From: CAMCXE01 sp036520615
GTDB lineage: Bacteria > Pseudomonadota > Gammaproteobacteria > Pseudomonadales > Cellvibrionaceae
Assembly: GCA_036520615.1 (NCBI GenBank)
Contig: DATDJI010000060.1
Coordinates: forward strand, 83,362-147,361
Length of the DNA: 64,000 nucleotides
Direction of reading: 5' to 3'
Positions 24,193 through 33,541 of the stretch are shown piece by piece; the first letter of the stretch is position 1, and the number at the start of each line of letters is the position of its first letter. Both the position numbers and the translations under genes were made by a program. Below the pieces are notes generated by a model. It was not told the origin of the DNA. It saw only the letters and a program-made list of their open reading frames with translations, and did not search any database.

Positions 24193-27100
24193 TTAATTGG
24201 CGGAGTAAAAAACACTAAACCCCGCGACAGGCAATTCAATCGCCATTTGCCCACCTGGAGTTGCAACCACAGCTCCTGTTACGCGATTTTGCATCTGGGA
24301 GCGCAATCCTAAACGGGTTTTGGTGAGATCGAGCGTGACGGTTTTGGGTGTCATTGAGGTATTAAATACAGCGATAAAAGTCCCTGCAGACGTCACCATA
24401 TCGCGTACAACCACTTCGCTATCAAGGCTTGCTGCTACGACTTTACTGCTGGGCAGGGCCGGCCAAGCTAAATAAGCTGCGTTAAAGCGCCGCATGTCTT
24501 GAGGTGCTGCGGTATTGAAACTGGAGCTAGAGAGGTGGGCGATCCAGTTGGCATCGGCGTTAGCAAGAGCGCGCACTTCGGCGAGCATCGTGAAGGGCGT
24601 GGAGCGTTCCATATCACTTACGTAGTAGCCGAAGTGGCCGCTCATGGGCCAGTTATTAAAACTGCTGCTCGCTTGGTCTGTAGCGATATCGCCAGTACCG
24701 TCGTCCTCGTTTAGGGCGAAATGATGTTCCAGGGCTAAGCCGCTTGTCGTGGTGAATTGTTGTAATAGGCCAGTATCTGCGACCGTGTATTGGCGATCAT
24801 AGGGCATAGTCATATAAAGGCCGCTGTCCTGTTTATAGTGTTCTGGATCGGCAGGTGGTGTGCCGTGGCTCATTTCATCGAAGCTGCCAGTGCCAGCTAG
24901 CTGAACGTCCGTGGGTAAATTAAGAGTAAAGAGCATTTTTGCAAAGCGCTGGTTACTTACCCAATCAGCGGGCGTGGTTGGAGAGTAGCGGTATTTCCAG
25001 CGGGCGTCGGCGTTTATAACCGTCCAGGTGGGTACGTCATCGGTGATGACTCGGGTATCGCCGTAGTTGGCAGTGGGAATGGGCAAACTCTCTTCGTGGT
25101 AGCTACCAAATAAAACACTCGCGCCGGGTACGCCTCCATTTGTGCCGTTGCGTATGTAGTCGCGAATGTTGGTCAGATATTCATGGCGTTTACCTTGCCA
25201 CCAGGAGCGGTAATCGCTCAGTAGACTGGGGGATTGGCGCAGTTGATCAAGACTTGGAGTGGCGATATGACGATCGGCGGCATAGCGATCCCGCGCGGCG
25301 TCACTAAAGTTAATCGGCCAGCTGCCAACACGGGTGCGAAACCAGGCCCCTGCAAATTGCGCACGGTCCTTTAAGTCCAAAATATTCGCGCCGATAAGTT
25401 TTTTAACGTCTGTTAGCGCCTCAGGATCTGTAACGTCTACACACGCGGTTTCAGCCCAAGAGTAGGGCGTATACCGATTTACGCGGGTTAGCGGACGGCA
25501 ATTAAGCTGACTACCGTAGCTGGGTAAAAAGCATTTAGCTTGTGTTTGCTGCCAGGGCTTTTTGCATTGGTAGCGATTGTTACTGGTGGCTGTGGCGCAG
25601 AAGCTATTGCCTGCAGCATCTTCGCTGGGGCAATTGGTAGTGGAAAATTCCCCAGCCCCGACTGAGCCGTAATACTCAAAATAGGGCAGTACTTCGAGGT
25701 TTAGCTCGCCGGCTTTTTTGACTATATCTGGCCAAAAGGCGAGGCGAGCGCTATGAAAGAGTTTATCGCCGCCGTAAGCGCTCATATCCATGCCTTGGTT
25801 GTGACCAAACTCGAGTAAATCCTTCGTGAAAACGTTAAAGCCCAGCACCTTGGATAAATGCATTTTGTATTCGAGCCAGGTGTTAGTGGTTGTGCCAAGG
25901 CTCGTGCCGGTGGCAGGGTTGCAGCTGGCGGAATAGCTCGGGGAATTGGGATCAGTGTTAACTATAGAATCGCCGCGCACGCACATGGCCACTGAGTCAT
26001 TCATCTCCTCCCGCCAAAACGTGCGGCGGTGAGGGAGATTTGCAGGGGGCAACTGGGTCGCCAAAGCTGCCGCCTTATTATCGCCTACAGCATATAAACG
26101 CACGGCTCCCAGTGCTGCGCCCTGATTCATCGGGTCACCTTTTGGATTAGGATTACCAACTGCAACCCAAAAGCCATCCTCAGGCCCAAATGGCCTGCGC
26201 GTATCCGCCTCGTTGCGTACGGCCGCTAAAGGCTGGAAGCGATCATGCAGGTAAAAATAGAAACGGGCCGTGAGCCATTTTTGTGATTGCGGGTAGGATA
26301 AGGACTCGGGGTTGGGGTAGGCGTATTGCTCGCGGTAGTCGCCAATACCTTTGCCTGTGGCGATAGTGCGCGTTATGTCTGCTCCTCGATTAAGCAAAAT
26401 GGTTGTGCGTGGTACATCGTCCGGATAGTCCATCTCCAGCACATAGGCTTTACCGGGCACTAAGCCTGCATCCTTACCCAAACGGAAGGCCGCATAGCTA
26501 GCCATACTGGCTTGAGGGGTAAGAACCAGAGCAGGCTTGCCGAGTAGAGTTTGAACGCTGCTGGCGCTGGCAGGTTCGCCTTGAGTTTCTCGCAGGCCTG
26601 GATTTGTGGGGTCGAAACTGTCCACCAGTGTTAGGTGGCCAAAATCAGGGTCTTCTTTACTCAACGCCGCCCCGGAGGAGCTTGAGTTTGAACTTGAGGA
26701 GTTACTAATACCTGATGAAGAGCTTGAGCTTGTACTGGACGATGAACTAGAAGAGCTCGAACTACTGGAAGAACTTGATGAGCCGGAACCTGTGGAGATC
26801 TTGCTCAACGTAAAACTTAAAAACCAGTCGTAAATACTTTGGTTGTAGCTATCACGGCCGGATTCAACTGCAGTGTTCAAGCCGCTCAAGTCATAGGTGC
26901 GACCCCAGGCATTGTGTGCAATACCACTGAAAATCGAGATCTTCGGAGCATTCGGCGCCGCAGGGCTACATTTTTTAATCCCGCCATAAGGCGCAGTGGC
27001 ATTGCTGTATACATTGACGGTGATGTCAGCCGCACCATGGAAAACCCACATAGGCACGGATTTATAGCTACAGGGCTCACTGGCATCGCTGGTAAAACTG

Positions 27101-27888
27101 TACACCGCAGATATAGGCGCGGCGGCGGCGATATCAGCGCCATCGTAGGTTTCCATATAACTATAAAAAGGCCCGCCACCACCGGAATAGGCGGTCAAAT
27201 AAATTCGCGCAGGATCAATCGCGTAGTTGGCCTTTGCAAAGGCGATGAAACTGCGTACCTCGATGGCGTTTCGCGTTAAATAATTCATTTGCGGCGCCAG
27301 TACGACAAAACGTTTTTGCGTATCCCACTTGCTTGCCGCGATAGCCGCAGGAAGGCCATCATCATCGAGTTTCAAAACGTCACTTGCCGAACCGGTACCA
27401 CTCTGCGTATCGCCGTGCAGTGCAACGATCAGCGGATATTTATTTTGCACATTGTAATTTGCCGGTACGTATTCAAAGTAGCCAAGGTTCGCACAGGTTA
27501 CCCCTTTGGCCAGCAGCCGCAGGGTATTCGCGGTCGGTGCGATCGGAGTTGTACAGGCGCCAGAGGTACCTGAAGAGCTGGAACTGCTCGACGACGAAGA
27601 GGAATTTGATGAAGAACTAGAAGAGGACGAACTGGTAAAACCTGAGGAGCTCGAAGAAGAACTGCTAGTTTTTTCTGAGCTGGATGACGATGAGCTGCTG
27701 GAACTCGAATTTGAGCTCGCCGCAGATGAAGCGCTGCTCGTAGAAGAGCTTGCGGTAGCAGCTCCGCTACTGGATGCATTCGGGGAGCTGCTCGACCCAC
27801 AGCCGGTAAACCAGAAGCTTGCAAGTAGAAGTACGGCAAGCGTGCGGTGTTTTCCGCCGCTGTGACAAATCTGTGTGGCGCAGCCCAT
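24193..27888 (-). CDS. Giant poly-Ser lipoprotein: esterase domain plus large unassigned domain
   Basis: A 1231-residue exported protein. The lipobox FTGC is followed by a first serine-rich linker (about residues 33-108). Residues about 110-355 form an alpha/beta-hydrolase of the polyhydroxybutyrate-depolymerase/feruloyl-esterase type (YPLIVALHGDTQSG; nucleophile Ser235 in TAYSGGGG; FHGAADITV; histidine in GIAHNAWG). A second serine-rich linker runs about 367-403. The remaining 820 residues hold a beta-rich part and then a region with barrel-like alternation (VLGFNVFTKDLLEFGHNQGM, LEVLPYFEYYGSVG, TGSFDEMSHG, LEHHFALNEDDG), closing with a beta-sandwich typical of glycoside hydrolase C-termini. 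I cannot place this region in a known family. Probable role: surface deacylation coupled to glycan cleavage. No strong ribosome-binding site is seen. Confidence 0.8.
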   Translation of the reverse strand: MGCATQICHSGGKHRTLAVLLLASFWFTGCGSSSSPNASSSGAATASSSTSSASSAASSNSSSSSSSSSSSEKTSSSSSSSSGFTSSSSSSSSSNSSSSSSSSSSSGTSGACTTPIAPTANTLRLLAKGVTCANLGYFEYVPANYNVQNKYPLIVALHGDTQSGTGSASDVLKLDDDGLPAAIAASKWDTQKRFVVLAPQMNYLTRNAIEVRSFIAFAKANYAIDPARIYLTAYSGGGGPFYSYMETYDGADIAAAAPISAVYSFTSDASEPCSYKSVPMWVFHGAADITVNVYSNATAPYGGIKKCSPAAPNAPKISIFSGIAHNAWGRTYDLSGLNTAVESGRDSYNQSIYDWFLSFTLSKISTGSGSSSSSSSSSSSSSSSSTSSSSSSGISNSSSSNSSSSGAALSKEDPDFGHLTLVDSFDPTNPGLRETQGEPASASSVQTLLGKPALVLTPQASMASYAAFRLGKDAGLVPGKAYVLEMDYPDDVPRTTILLNRGADITRTIATGKGIGDYREQYAYPNPESLSYPQSQKWLTARFYFYLHDRFQPLAAVRNEADTRRPFGPEDGFWVAVGNPNPKGDPMNQGAALGAVRLYAVGDNKAAALATQLPPANLPHRRTFWREEMNDSVAMCVRGDSIVNTDPNSPSYSASCNPATGTSLGTTTNTWLEYKMHLSKVLGFNVFTKDLLEFGHNQGMDMSAYGGDKLFHSARLAFWPDIVKKAGELNLEVLPYFEYYGSVGAGEFSTTNCPSEDAAGNSFCATATSNNRYQCKKPWQQTQAKCFLPSYGSQLNCRPLTRVNRYTPYSWAETACVDVTDPEALTDVKKLIGANILDLKDRAQFAGAWFRTRVGSWPINFSDAARDRYAADRHIATPSLDQLRQSPSLLSDYRSWWQGKRHEYLTNIRDYIRNGTNGGVPGASVLFGSYHEESLPIPTANYGDTRVITDDVPTWTVINADARWKYRYSPTTPADWVSNQRFAKMLFTLNLPTDVQLAGTGSFDEMSHGTPPADPEHYKQDSGLYMTMPYDRQYTVADTGLLQQFTTTSGLALEHHFALNEDDGTGDIATDQASSSFNNWPMSGHFGYYVSDMERSTPFTMLAEVRALANADANWIAHLSSSSFNTAAPQDMRRFNAAYLAWPALPSSKVVAASLDSEVVVRDMVTSAGTFIAVFNTSMTPKTVTLDLTKTRLGLRSQMQNRVTGAVVATPGGQMAIELPVAGFSVFYSAN

Positions 27889-28028
27889 GTGAATCTTCGC
27901 TCGGCAATAGTGGTGGACATAACTAAGGCTTAGCTTAGCGCTCTATTCACTTACTCGCCGGGGAATGGGCAACTGTGATTCGAATTTGAGATAAACACAG
28001 CGTTTACGATGATTTTGACTGGGGAGGG

Positions 28029-28844
28029 TTAATATCCCGTTGAGCTGTAATCAATGCAATAAATACGTTCTTTGGCGCGCAGTACCGAAGATTCCACTGT
28101 GCCGTCCGGGTAAAGCAGATAGCTACGGCAGCCAGGCATCAAATAATCCACTTGGAATTGAGCCGACAGTGGTGCGAACTGCACGCAGCTAGAGGGACTG
28201 GCAAAAAATTTAATTCCGCCGCGGCTGGATTCAAAAGCTTGATGCACATGCCCCCAAGACACTGCTTTAACATTGGGGAAACGATCAAGGACGGCAAAAA
28301 ATTGCTCCGCATTTTTCACCACATACTGGTCAATCCAGGCCGAGCCGACGGGCACGGGTTGATGATGCAGCATAATGTGCGTGTGGCGATCAGGGCGCAG
28401 GCTGAGTGCACGCTCTAAGCGGGCAAGCTCGTACGGCGATAACTCGCCGCCTTCTTCAAACGGGATGCGCGAGTTCAACAACAAAAACTGCCATTGGCCG
28501 AGGGAAAAGTCCTCAACCCAGACGGTCTCCCGAGGAAATTTCGCCATGTTGTTGGGGTTATCGTGATTACCGGGCAACCAGGCAATAGGGACGTTCGGTA
28601 TAAATTCTTGCACTCGATCCACAAAGCGCTGATACGAGGCGACGGTGCCATCATTGGAAATATCCCCAGATCCAATAATCAGGTCGTAAGCGACGCCGCT
28701 ATCGCGAATATGGTTTAACACATCCAACAGACTCTCTTCGGTGTTTAATCCGATGAGGGTCTCGCTGGGCAGCGCGCCGAGGTGGGGATCGGTGAGCTGT
28801 AATAATCGCAAGGGTTTGGTGTTCAATCTGACGACTCGCTCCAT
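28029..28844 (-). CDS. cpdA: 3',5'-cyclic-AMP phosphodiesterase CpdA
   Basis: A 271-residue class III metallophosphoesterase that hydrolyses cAMP. The metal-binding series is complete: DPHLG near the N-terminus, GSGDISNDG, LPGNHD, LHHQPVPVGS and WGHVHQ. Length and order match E. coli CpdA (275). It is the last gene of the minus-strand series behind thiD, thiC, nudF and yqiB, 66 bases after yqiB, with AGG placed before the ATG. In E. coli the order nudF-yqiB-cpdA-yqiA-parE continues; here yqiA and parE are absent and the giant lipoprotein follows. Confidence 0.94.
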   Translation of the reverse strand: MERVVRLNTKPLRLLQLTDPHLGALPSETLIGLNTEESLLDVLNHIRDSGVAYDLIIGSGDISNDGTVASYQRFVDRVQEFIPNVPIAWLPGNHDNPNNMAKFPRETVWVEDFSLGQWQFLLLNSRIPFEEGGELSPYELARLERALSLRPDRHTHIMLHHQPVPVGSAWIDQYVVKNAEQFFAVLDRFPNVKAVSWGHVHQAFESSRGGIKFFASPSSCVQFAPLSAQFQVDYLMPGCRSYLLYPDGTVESSVLRAKERIYCIDYSSTGY

Positions 28845-28910
28845 CGTTGCCTACCGAAAGTCTTGTCTTTATAAGTGTGCAGGTGAATTGTCCGCTGGCT
28901 AATGGAATGT

Positions 28911-29390
28911 TCACATGTTTGTGAATTTAATCACAATATTGTCGGGGCAAATACCCTGTTTGCGACAATGTTCTAACCATTCTCCTAAAAAGCGGTTTAA
29001 AGCGAGCTTTTCGTCCGGCTGATACATCTTGGAATTGGGGTAATCGTATTGCGGCTGCCAATGTTGGTGCCTATCCCAGCCGACCACTTCAGCCATTTCT
29101 ACATCATGGTATAAACGAATGCGCCAGGTGCCGTGACTAAATACCATGCCGCCGGTTTGTTCTTGGCTTACTTCTAGAGTCGACGTATAGGGCGCTGATT
29201 CGATTAACCTGATACAGATTTTATGCTGACGGTTGCTGCCTAAAAAATACGACCAAAGAATCTGCCCTGTGCGACAGCCCGGTAGCAGATGTAAAAAGCG
29301 ATGAAAGTTGAGCTCACATTGGGCGTGGTGATCCTTAAGGTTCACCGGATGGAGGCGATGGCCGATGGCCCGATGGGATACCGCAGTCAT
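28911..29390 (-). CDS. yqiB: YqiB-family protein (DUF1249)
   Basis: A 159-residue cytosolic protein of unknown biochemical function. DUF1249 features are HRLHPVNLKDHHAQCELNFH, HLLPG, the central EVSQEQTGGM, RLYHDVEMAEVVG and the tyrosine-rich QYDYPNSKMYQPDEKLALN. Its place between nudF and cpdA is conserved in gammaproteobacteria and supports the call. The ATG overlaps the nudF stop (TGATG), so translation is coupled. Confidence 0.9.
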   Translation of the reverse strand: MTAVSHRAIGHRLHPVNLKDHHAQCELNFHRFLHLLPGCRTGQILWSYFLGSNRQHKICIRLIESAPYTSTLEVSQEQTGGMVFSHGTWRIRLYHDVEMAEVVGWDRHQHWQPQYDYPNSKMYQPDEKLALNRFLGEWLEHCRKQGICPDNIVIKFTNM

Positions 29391-30007
29391 CAGGGGTTTC
29401 CTGTTCTAAGGTTGGGGCGGTTAAGTTGCAACCATAACAGAGCAATTAGGGTTGCCGCATTATTCATTCTACTGTTGAGCATAGCAGCGAAGACTTGCTC
29501 CGCTGGGTGCACAGTAAAAAGAATATCTTCATGTTCTTCCTCAAGCCCGTGCACACCTCCCGCTGTAGTTAAATCTGCCAGGCCGCAGAATAAATGAATT
29601 TTCTCATTGCTCGCACCGGGTGTGGAGTAATAGTGCGTAATTGGTAAGAGTTTAGCGTGTTTAATACCTGCTTCTTCCGCAATTTCCCGCAATACCAGCG
29701 ACTCAATAGACTCATCAGGCTCAGTAATTCCGGCCACTAACTCCAGGCTCCAAGGGCCGAACTCTGATTCCATTGCACCGGCACGAAATTGTTCTATCAG
29801 GCCAATAAGATCATTTTCTCGATCGTAGAGAATGGCGCCTGCGGCCTCCGGTTTCATCAGCATTTCCCGCTCAAACACTCCGCTCCAGCCTCCATTAAAA
29901 CGACGGTGGCGATAACGCTGCTTGTTGAACGTAAAAAAGCCGTTGTAGATGGGCTCTACCTCAACTAGCTCAACATCCTTTTGTGAAAATTTAGCGGTAA
30001 ACGGCAT
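29390..30007 (-). CDS. nudF: ADP-ribose pyrophosphatase (Nudix)
   Basis: A 205-residue Nudix hydrolase that splits ADP-ribose into AMP and ribose 5-phosphate. The Nudix box is complete: GITEPDESIESLVL followed by REIAEEAGI. GWSGVFEREMLMKPEAAG upstream and YYSTPGASNEKIHLF downstream fit NudF. I use the ATG at 30007, two bases after the thiC stop and seven bases after AAGG, which gives E. coli-like length; an in-frame start at 30052 would overlap thiC by about 44 bases. Its tight packing against thiC places it in the thiamine operon. Confidence 0.93.
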   Translation of the reverse strand: MPFTAKFSQKDVELVEVEPIYNGFFTFNKQRYRHRRFNGGWSGVFEREMLMKPEAAGAILYDRENDLIGLIEQFRAGAMESEFGPWSLELVAGITEPDESIESLVLREIAEEAGIKHAKLLPITHYYSTPGASNEKIHLFCGLADLTTAGGVHGLEEEHEDILFTVHPAEQVFAAMLNSRMNNAATLIALLWLQLNRPNLRTGNP

Positions 30008-30008
30008 A

Positions 30009-31910
30009 TCAAACCCTTGTGTAAATTTCGCTGCCCTGAGCGCGGAATTCATCGGCTTTGGCTTTCATTTCGGCTTCTACATCTAACATGCGCACAGTTT
30101 CTTCGCTGCCGAGGGTTTGGCCGAGGCTTGCTGCATAGTCGCGTACGTCTTGCGTGATTTTCATCGAGCAAAACTTAGGTCCGCACATAGAACAAAAATG
30201 CGCAACCTTGGCCGAATCTTTGGGGAGTGTTTCATCGTGATATTCCCGCGCCGTATCCGGGTCTAGACCCAAATTAAATTGATCTTCCCAACGGAATTCA
30301 AAGCGCGCTTTAGACAAAGCGTTATCGCGCAATTGAGCACCCGGGTGCCCCTTGGCTAAATCGGCGGCGTGCGCGGCAATTTTGTAGGTGATGATGCCCT
30401 CTTTTACGTCGTCTTTGTTGGGTAGGCCCAGGTGCTCTTTTGGGGTTACATAGCAGAGCATGGCACAGCCGAACCAGCCGATCATGGCAGCGCCTATGCC
30501 AGAGGTTATATGGTCGTAGCCGGGGGCTATATCAGTGGTCAATGGGCCGAGGGTATAGAAGGGTGCTTCTTTACACAGTTCTAATTGTTTATCCATATTT
30601 TCCTTGATCATGTGCATTGGCACATGACCTGGACCTTCAATCATCGTCTGTACGTCGTGCTGCCAGGCAATTTTTGTCAATTCGCCAAGGGTTTCTAACT
30701 CACCAAATTGCGCAGCGTCGTTAGCGTCGGCAATCGAGCCGGGACGCAGGCCGTCGCCTAACGAGAAGGACACATCGTAGGCCTTCATAATTTGGCAAAT
30801 GTCGTCGAAGTGGGTGTAGAGGAAATTCTCCTTATGATGCGCTAAACACCATTTCGCCATGATAGAACCGCCACGGCTGACAATCCCGGTTGTGCGTTTT
30901 GCCGTTAGTGGAACATAGCGCAGCAAAACTCCGGCGTGAATGGTGAAGTAATCTACGCCTTGTTCGGCCTGTTCAATCAGTGTATCGCGAAAAATTTCCC
31001 ATGTTAGATCTTCCGCCGCGCCGACTTTTTCCAGCGCTTGGTAAATAGGTACAGTCCCAATGGGCACGGGTGAATTGCGGATAATCCATTCGCGGGTTTC
31101 ATGAATATTCTTGCCTGTGGACAAATCCATAATCGTGTCGGCACCCCAGCGAATTCCCCAAGTGAGTTTTGCTACTTCTTCCTCAATGGATGAGGTCACC
31201 GCTGAATTGCCGATGTTGCCATTAATCTTCACCAAAAAATTGCGCCCGATAATCATCGGCTCCAATTCAACGTGGTTAATATTGGCTGGAATAATAGCCC
31301 GACCCAAGGCGACTTCTTGGCGCACAAATTCAGCGGTTATCTCTTTGGGAATATTCGCGCCGAAGCTCATGCCGGCATGCTGTTGCGATAACACACCCTG
31401 CTCTTTAGCTTGTTGCAAACTCATGTTTTCCCGGATGGCGATATATTCCATTTCAGGCGTAATAATGCCTTTTTTGGCGTAGTGCATCTGGCTTACATTC
31501 ATACCTGCGCGCGCTTGGCGTGCCGGGCGTTGCAGTTCAAAACGCAATTGCTCAAGTGCGGCATCATCCAGACGCTGGCGGGTGAAAGAAGAATTAGAAC
31601 CAGCTAATTCTTCGGTGTCCCCACGATCCAGAATCCATTTGCCGCGAATATCCGGCAGGCCACGGCGCAGATCAATGTTTACCGTAGGGTCGCTGTATGG
31701 GCCGGAGGTGTCGTACACCCGCACTGGAGGATTTTTTTCGCCGCCCATATCCGTGGGGGTATCAAACAAACTGATTTCCCGCATCGGCACACGAATGTCA
31801 GGCCTACTGCCGGTCACATAAATTTTTTGCGAACGCGGAAAGGGTTTAACCGAGGCTTCATCTACCTTGGCATTCTGGCTAACAAATTGGGTATCAGGCG
31901 TGTAGGACAT
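30009..31910 (-). CDS. thiC: Phosphomethylpyrimidine synthase ThiC
   Basis: A 633-residue radical-SAM enzyme that converts aminoimidazole ribotide into hydroxymethylpyrimidine phosphate. The C-terminal iron-sulfur motif is CSMCGPKFC. Core blocks are present: MHYAKKGIITPEMEYIA, NINHVELEPMIIGRNF, MDLSTGKNIHETREWI, TIHAGVLLRYVPLTA, SRGGSIMAKWCL, IEGPGHVPMHM and ITSGIGAAMIGWFG. I use the ATG at 31910; a TTG at 31922 is also in frame. The start overlaps the thiD stop region closely. Expression is expected to fall when TPP is abundant, through the riboswitch before thiD. Confidence 0.97.
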   Translation of the reverse strand: MSYTPDTQFVSQNAKVDEASVKPFPRSQKIYVTGSRPDIRVPMREISLFDTPTDMGGEKNPPVRVYDTSGPYSDPTVNIDLRRGLPDIRGKWILDRGDTEELAGSNSSFTRQRLDDAALEQLRFELQRPARQARAGMNVSQMHYAKKGIITPEMEYIAIRENMSLQQAKEQGVLSQQHAGMSFGANIPKEITAEFVRQEVALGRAIIPANINHVELEPMIIGRNFLVKINGNIGNSAVTSSIEEEVAKLTWGIRWGADTIMDLSTGKNIHETREWIIRNSPVPIGTVPIYQALEKVGAAEDLTWEIFRDTLIEQAEQGVDYFTIHAGVLLRYVPLTAKRTTGIVSRGGSIMAKWCLAHHKENFLYTHFDDICQIMKAYDVSFSLGDGLRPGSIADANDAAQFGELETLGELTKIAWQHDVQTMIEGPGHVPMHMIKENMDKQLELCKEAPFYTLGPLTTDIAPGYDHITSGIGAAMIGWFGCAMLCYVTPKEHLGLPNKDDVKEGIITYKIAAHAADLAKGHPGAQLRDNALSKARFEFRWEDQFNLGLDPDTAREYHDETLPKDSAKVAHFCSMCGPKFCSMKITQDVRDYAASLGQTLGSEETVRMLDVEAEMKAKADEFRAQGSEIYTRV

Positions 31911-31915
31911 AAGGC

Positions 31916-32758
31916 TTACCAATAGGCATAAAAATGATGAATTGGCCCGTTTACGGGGGCCAGTTGTAAGCGGGCACTCTGCGCTAGAGCACCGGCCATA
32001 TAGGTTTTTGCAGCGGCAATCGCTTGGCGTAGCGCTAAACCTTGGGCGAGGCCCGCAGCAATGGCGCTGGCTAACGTACAGCCGCTGCCGTGACTGTGTT
32101 CTATCTGTAATCGTGGCGTGGTAAAACGGTAAACGCCTAAATCATCCACTAATAAATCACAGGCCAAAGTTTGTTCATGGGCCACAAGGGAATTTAAATG
32201 GCCACCTTTTAACAATATGGCGTTTGCGCCCAGCGCTTTGAGTGCATGGGCTTGTTGTTCGGCTGCATTAAGATCAGTAGCCTCGGCTACATTTAGTAAC
32301 CTGGCAGCTTCAAGAATATTGGGTGTTAGCAAATGGGCCAGAGGAATTAAACGCTCTTTGTAAACAGTGCAGGCATCAATACCACTTAAATCGCCGCCGG
32401 TGGAGGCTTTTAAAACCGGGTCGATAATAATTGGGACAGCGGGGTATTGTTGCTGAAATTCATCCAGGGCATCGGCTACCGCGTTAGCCATAACGCAACT
32501 GCCCAGCATGCCTAATTTAATCGCCGCAATAGGCGCGCCTTCCCTAACGGCACGCCACTGAGACTTAAATTGCTCAACGCTAAGTACATTGGCGTGATAA
32601 AACCGCTGACTGTTTTGAGCTGTGACAGCAGTTATAACGCTCGCGCCAAACACGCCAAATACGCCGAAGGTTTTTAAATCGGCCTGAATACCCGCACCGC
32701 CGGAGCAATCGCTACCGGCAATCGTCACTACTAAGTGGGTGGGTGTAGAAGAGGGCAT
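31916..32758 (-). CDS. thiD: Hydroxymethylpyrimidine (phosphate) kinase ThiD
   Basis: A 280-residue ribokinase-fold enzyme that phosphorylates HMP and HMP-P for thiamine synthesis. It opens with VVTIAGSDCSGGAGIQADLK and has ITAVTAQNS, KLGMLGS, DPVLKASTG, LTPNILEAARL, LLKGGH and the anion-hole motif HSHGSGCTLASAIAAGLA. GGAAAG precedes the ATG. It is the first gene of the operon and lies about 70 bases after a TPP riboswitch. There is no fused ThiE. Confidence 0.96.
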   Translation of the reverse strand: MPSSTPTHLVVTIAGSDCSGGAGIQADLKTFGVFGVFGASVITAVTAQNSQRFYHANVLSVEQFKSQWRAVREGAPIAAIKLGMLGSCVMANAVADALDEFQQQYPAVPIIIDPVLKASTGGDLSGIDACTVYKERLIPLAHLLTPNILEAARLLNVAEATDLNAAEQQAHALKALGANAILLKGGHLNSLVAHEQTLACDLLVDDLGVYRFTTPRLQIEHSHGSGCTLASAIAAGLAQGLALRQAIAAAKTYMAGALAQSARLQLAPVNGPIHHFYAYW

Positions 32759-32824
32759 CGGCTTTCCAAAAATAAATTTAGGGCGCGACGCAATAACAGA
32801 GGGCCAGAAAACCTGTAATAATGC

Positions 32825-32896
32825 GCCTCGTTCCCTACGCCGGTATTATCCGGATCAGGTCTACGGGTTTTTCTCAGCCATTACAGCACCCCGACA
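32825..32896 (-). ncRNA. TPP riboswitch (THI element)
   Basis: Read on the minus strand: TCGGGGTGC, then GGCTGAGAAAAACCC, ACCTGATCCGGATAATACC, then GGCGTAGGGAACGAG. These are the conserved CUGAGA pyrimidine-sensing bulge and the pyrophosphate-side ACCUGAUCxGG...CGUAGGGAA helix in proper order. It is placed directly in the thiD leader, so TPP binding should reduce expression of thiD, thiC and the genes behind them. Confidence 0.95.
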
Positions 32897-33125
32897 AGAC
32901 CGTGCCAGTCTAGAGAGTTAGCCTCTTTACGTAAAGCGCAGCAGTCTGGAAGTTTTTAAAGCCGAATAGGAACTGCGAGGCTTCGCAAAGTGTTTAAGGT
33001 TTTCTCACTATACTGGATAAAATCTATACTGATGTTTGATTTAAAAAACCTTGTTGAACGCTAGCCCGATTTAGCACACGAAGGTATGCCCAATTGAGGT
33101 TGTTAATTTTAATGAGTTGCGATAC

Positions 33126-33380
33126 ATGAGGCTTTCTGCCGAACAGTTACATGCGCAAGGTTTTGCCTATTACCGAGCACCCAATGTGCCTGCGGCAGGC
33201 CGAATATTTGATGCGGTGGCAAAATCTCAAAGCGAATTTGAAGTGGTGGGGCAGGTATCGTCAAGTGGAGCAAGCCGTAGCTACAGCCCGCCAGTTACGC
33301 AGGTAAGGGCTGGGGCGGGGCTATTTCAAGCTGTGGCTAATTTGGCGCCTTCAGTGCCGGTAATTGATGTGTATGTTTAA
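33126..33380 (+). CDS. Small conserved-looking hypothetical protein
   Basis: An 84-residue frame beginning MRLSAEQLHAQGFAYYRAPN, with a Ser/Ala/Val-rich second half (GQVSSSGASRSYSPP). The frame extends back to a TTG at 33117, but the ATG at 33126 is more plausible. It has no signal peptide, membrane segment or recognised family. It stands alone between the thiamine and arginine units on the opposite strand. Confidence 0.45.
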   Translation: MRLSAEQLHAQGFAYYRAPNVPAAGRIFDAVAKSQSEFEVVGQVSSSGASRSYSPPVTQVRAGAGLFQAVANLAPSVPVIDVYV

Positions 33381-33541
33381 GTTTTAAATATCTCAGATGT
33401 TGGCGCGAATGCCACGTTCAAAACGCAACTCCTATATTCCTTACTAAACCTGCAGCGACGAAATATCTATCCTGCGGTCTTTTGTGCGACCTTTCTGCGC
33501 CAATGGTTAAGTCGTAGTCAAGCTTTCAAAGGTTCGCTAAT

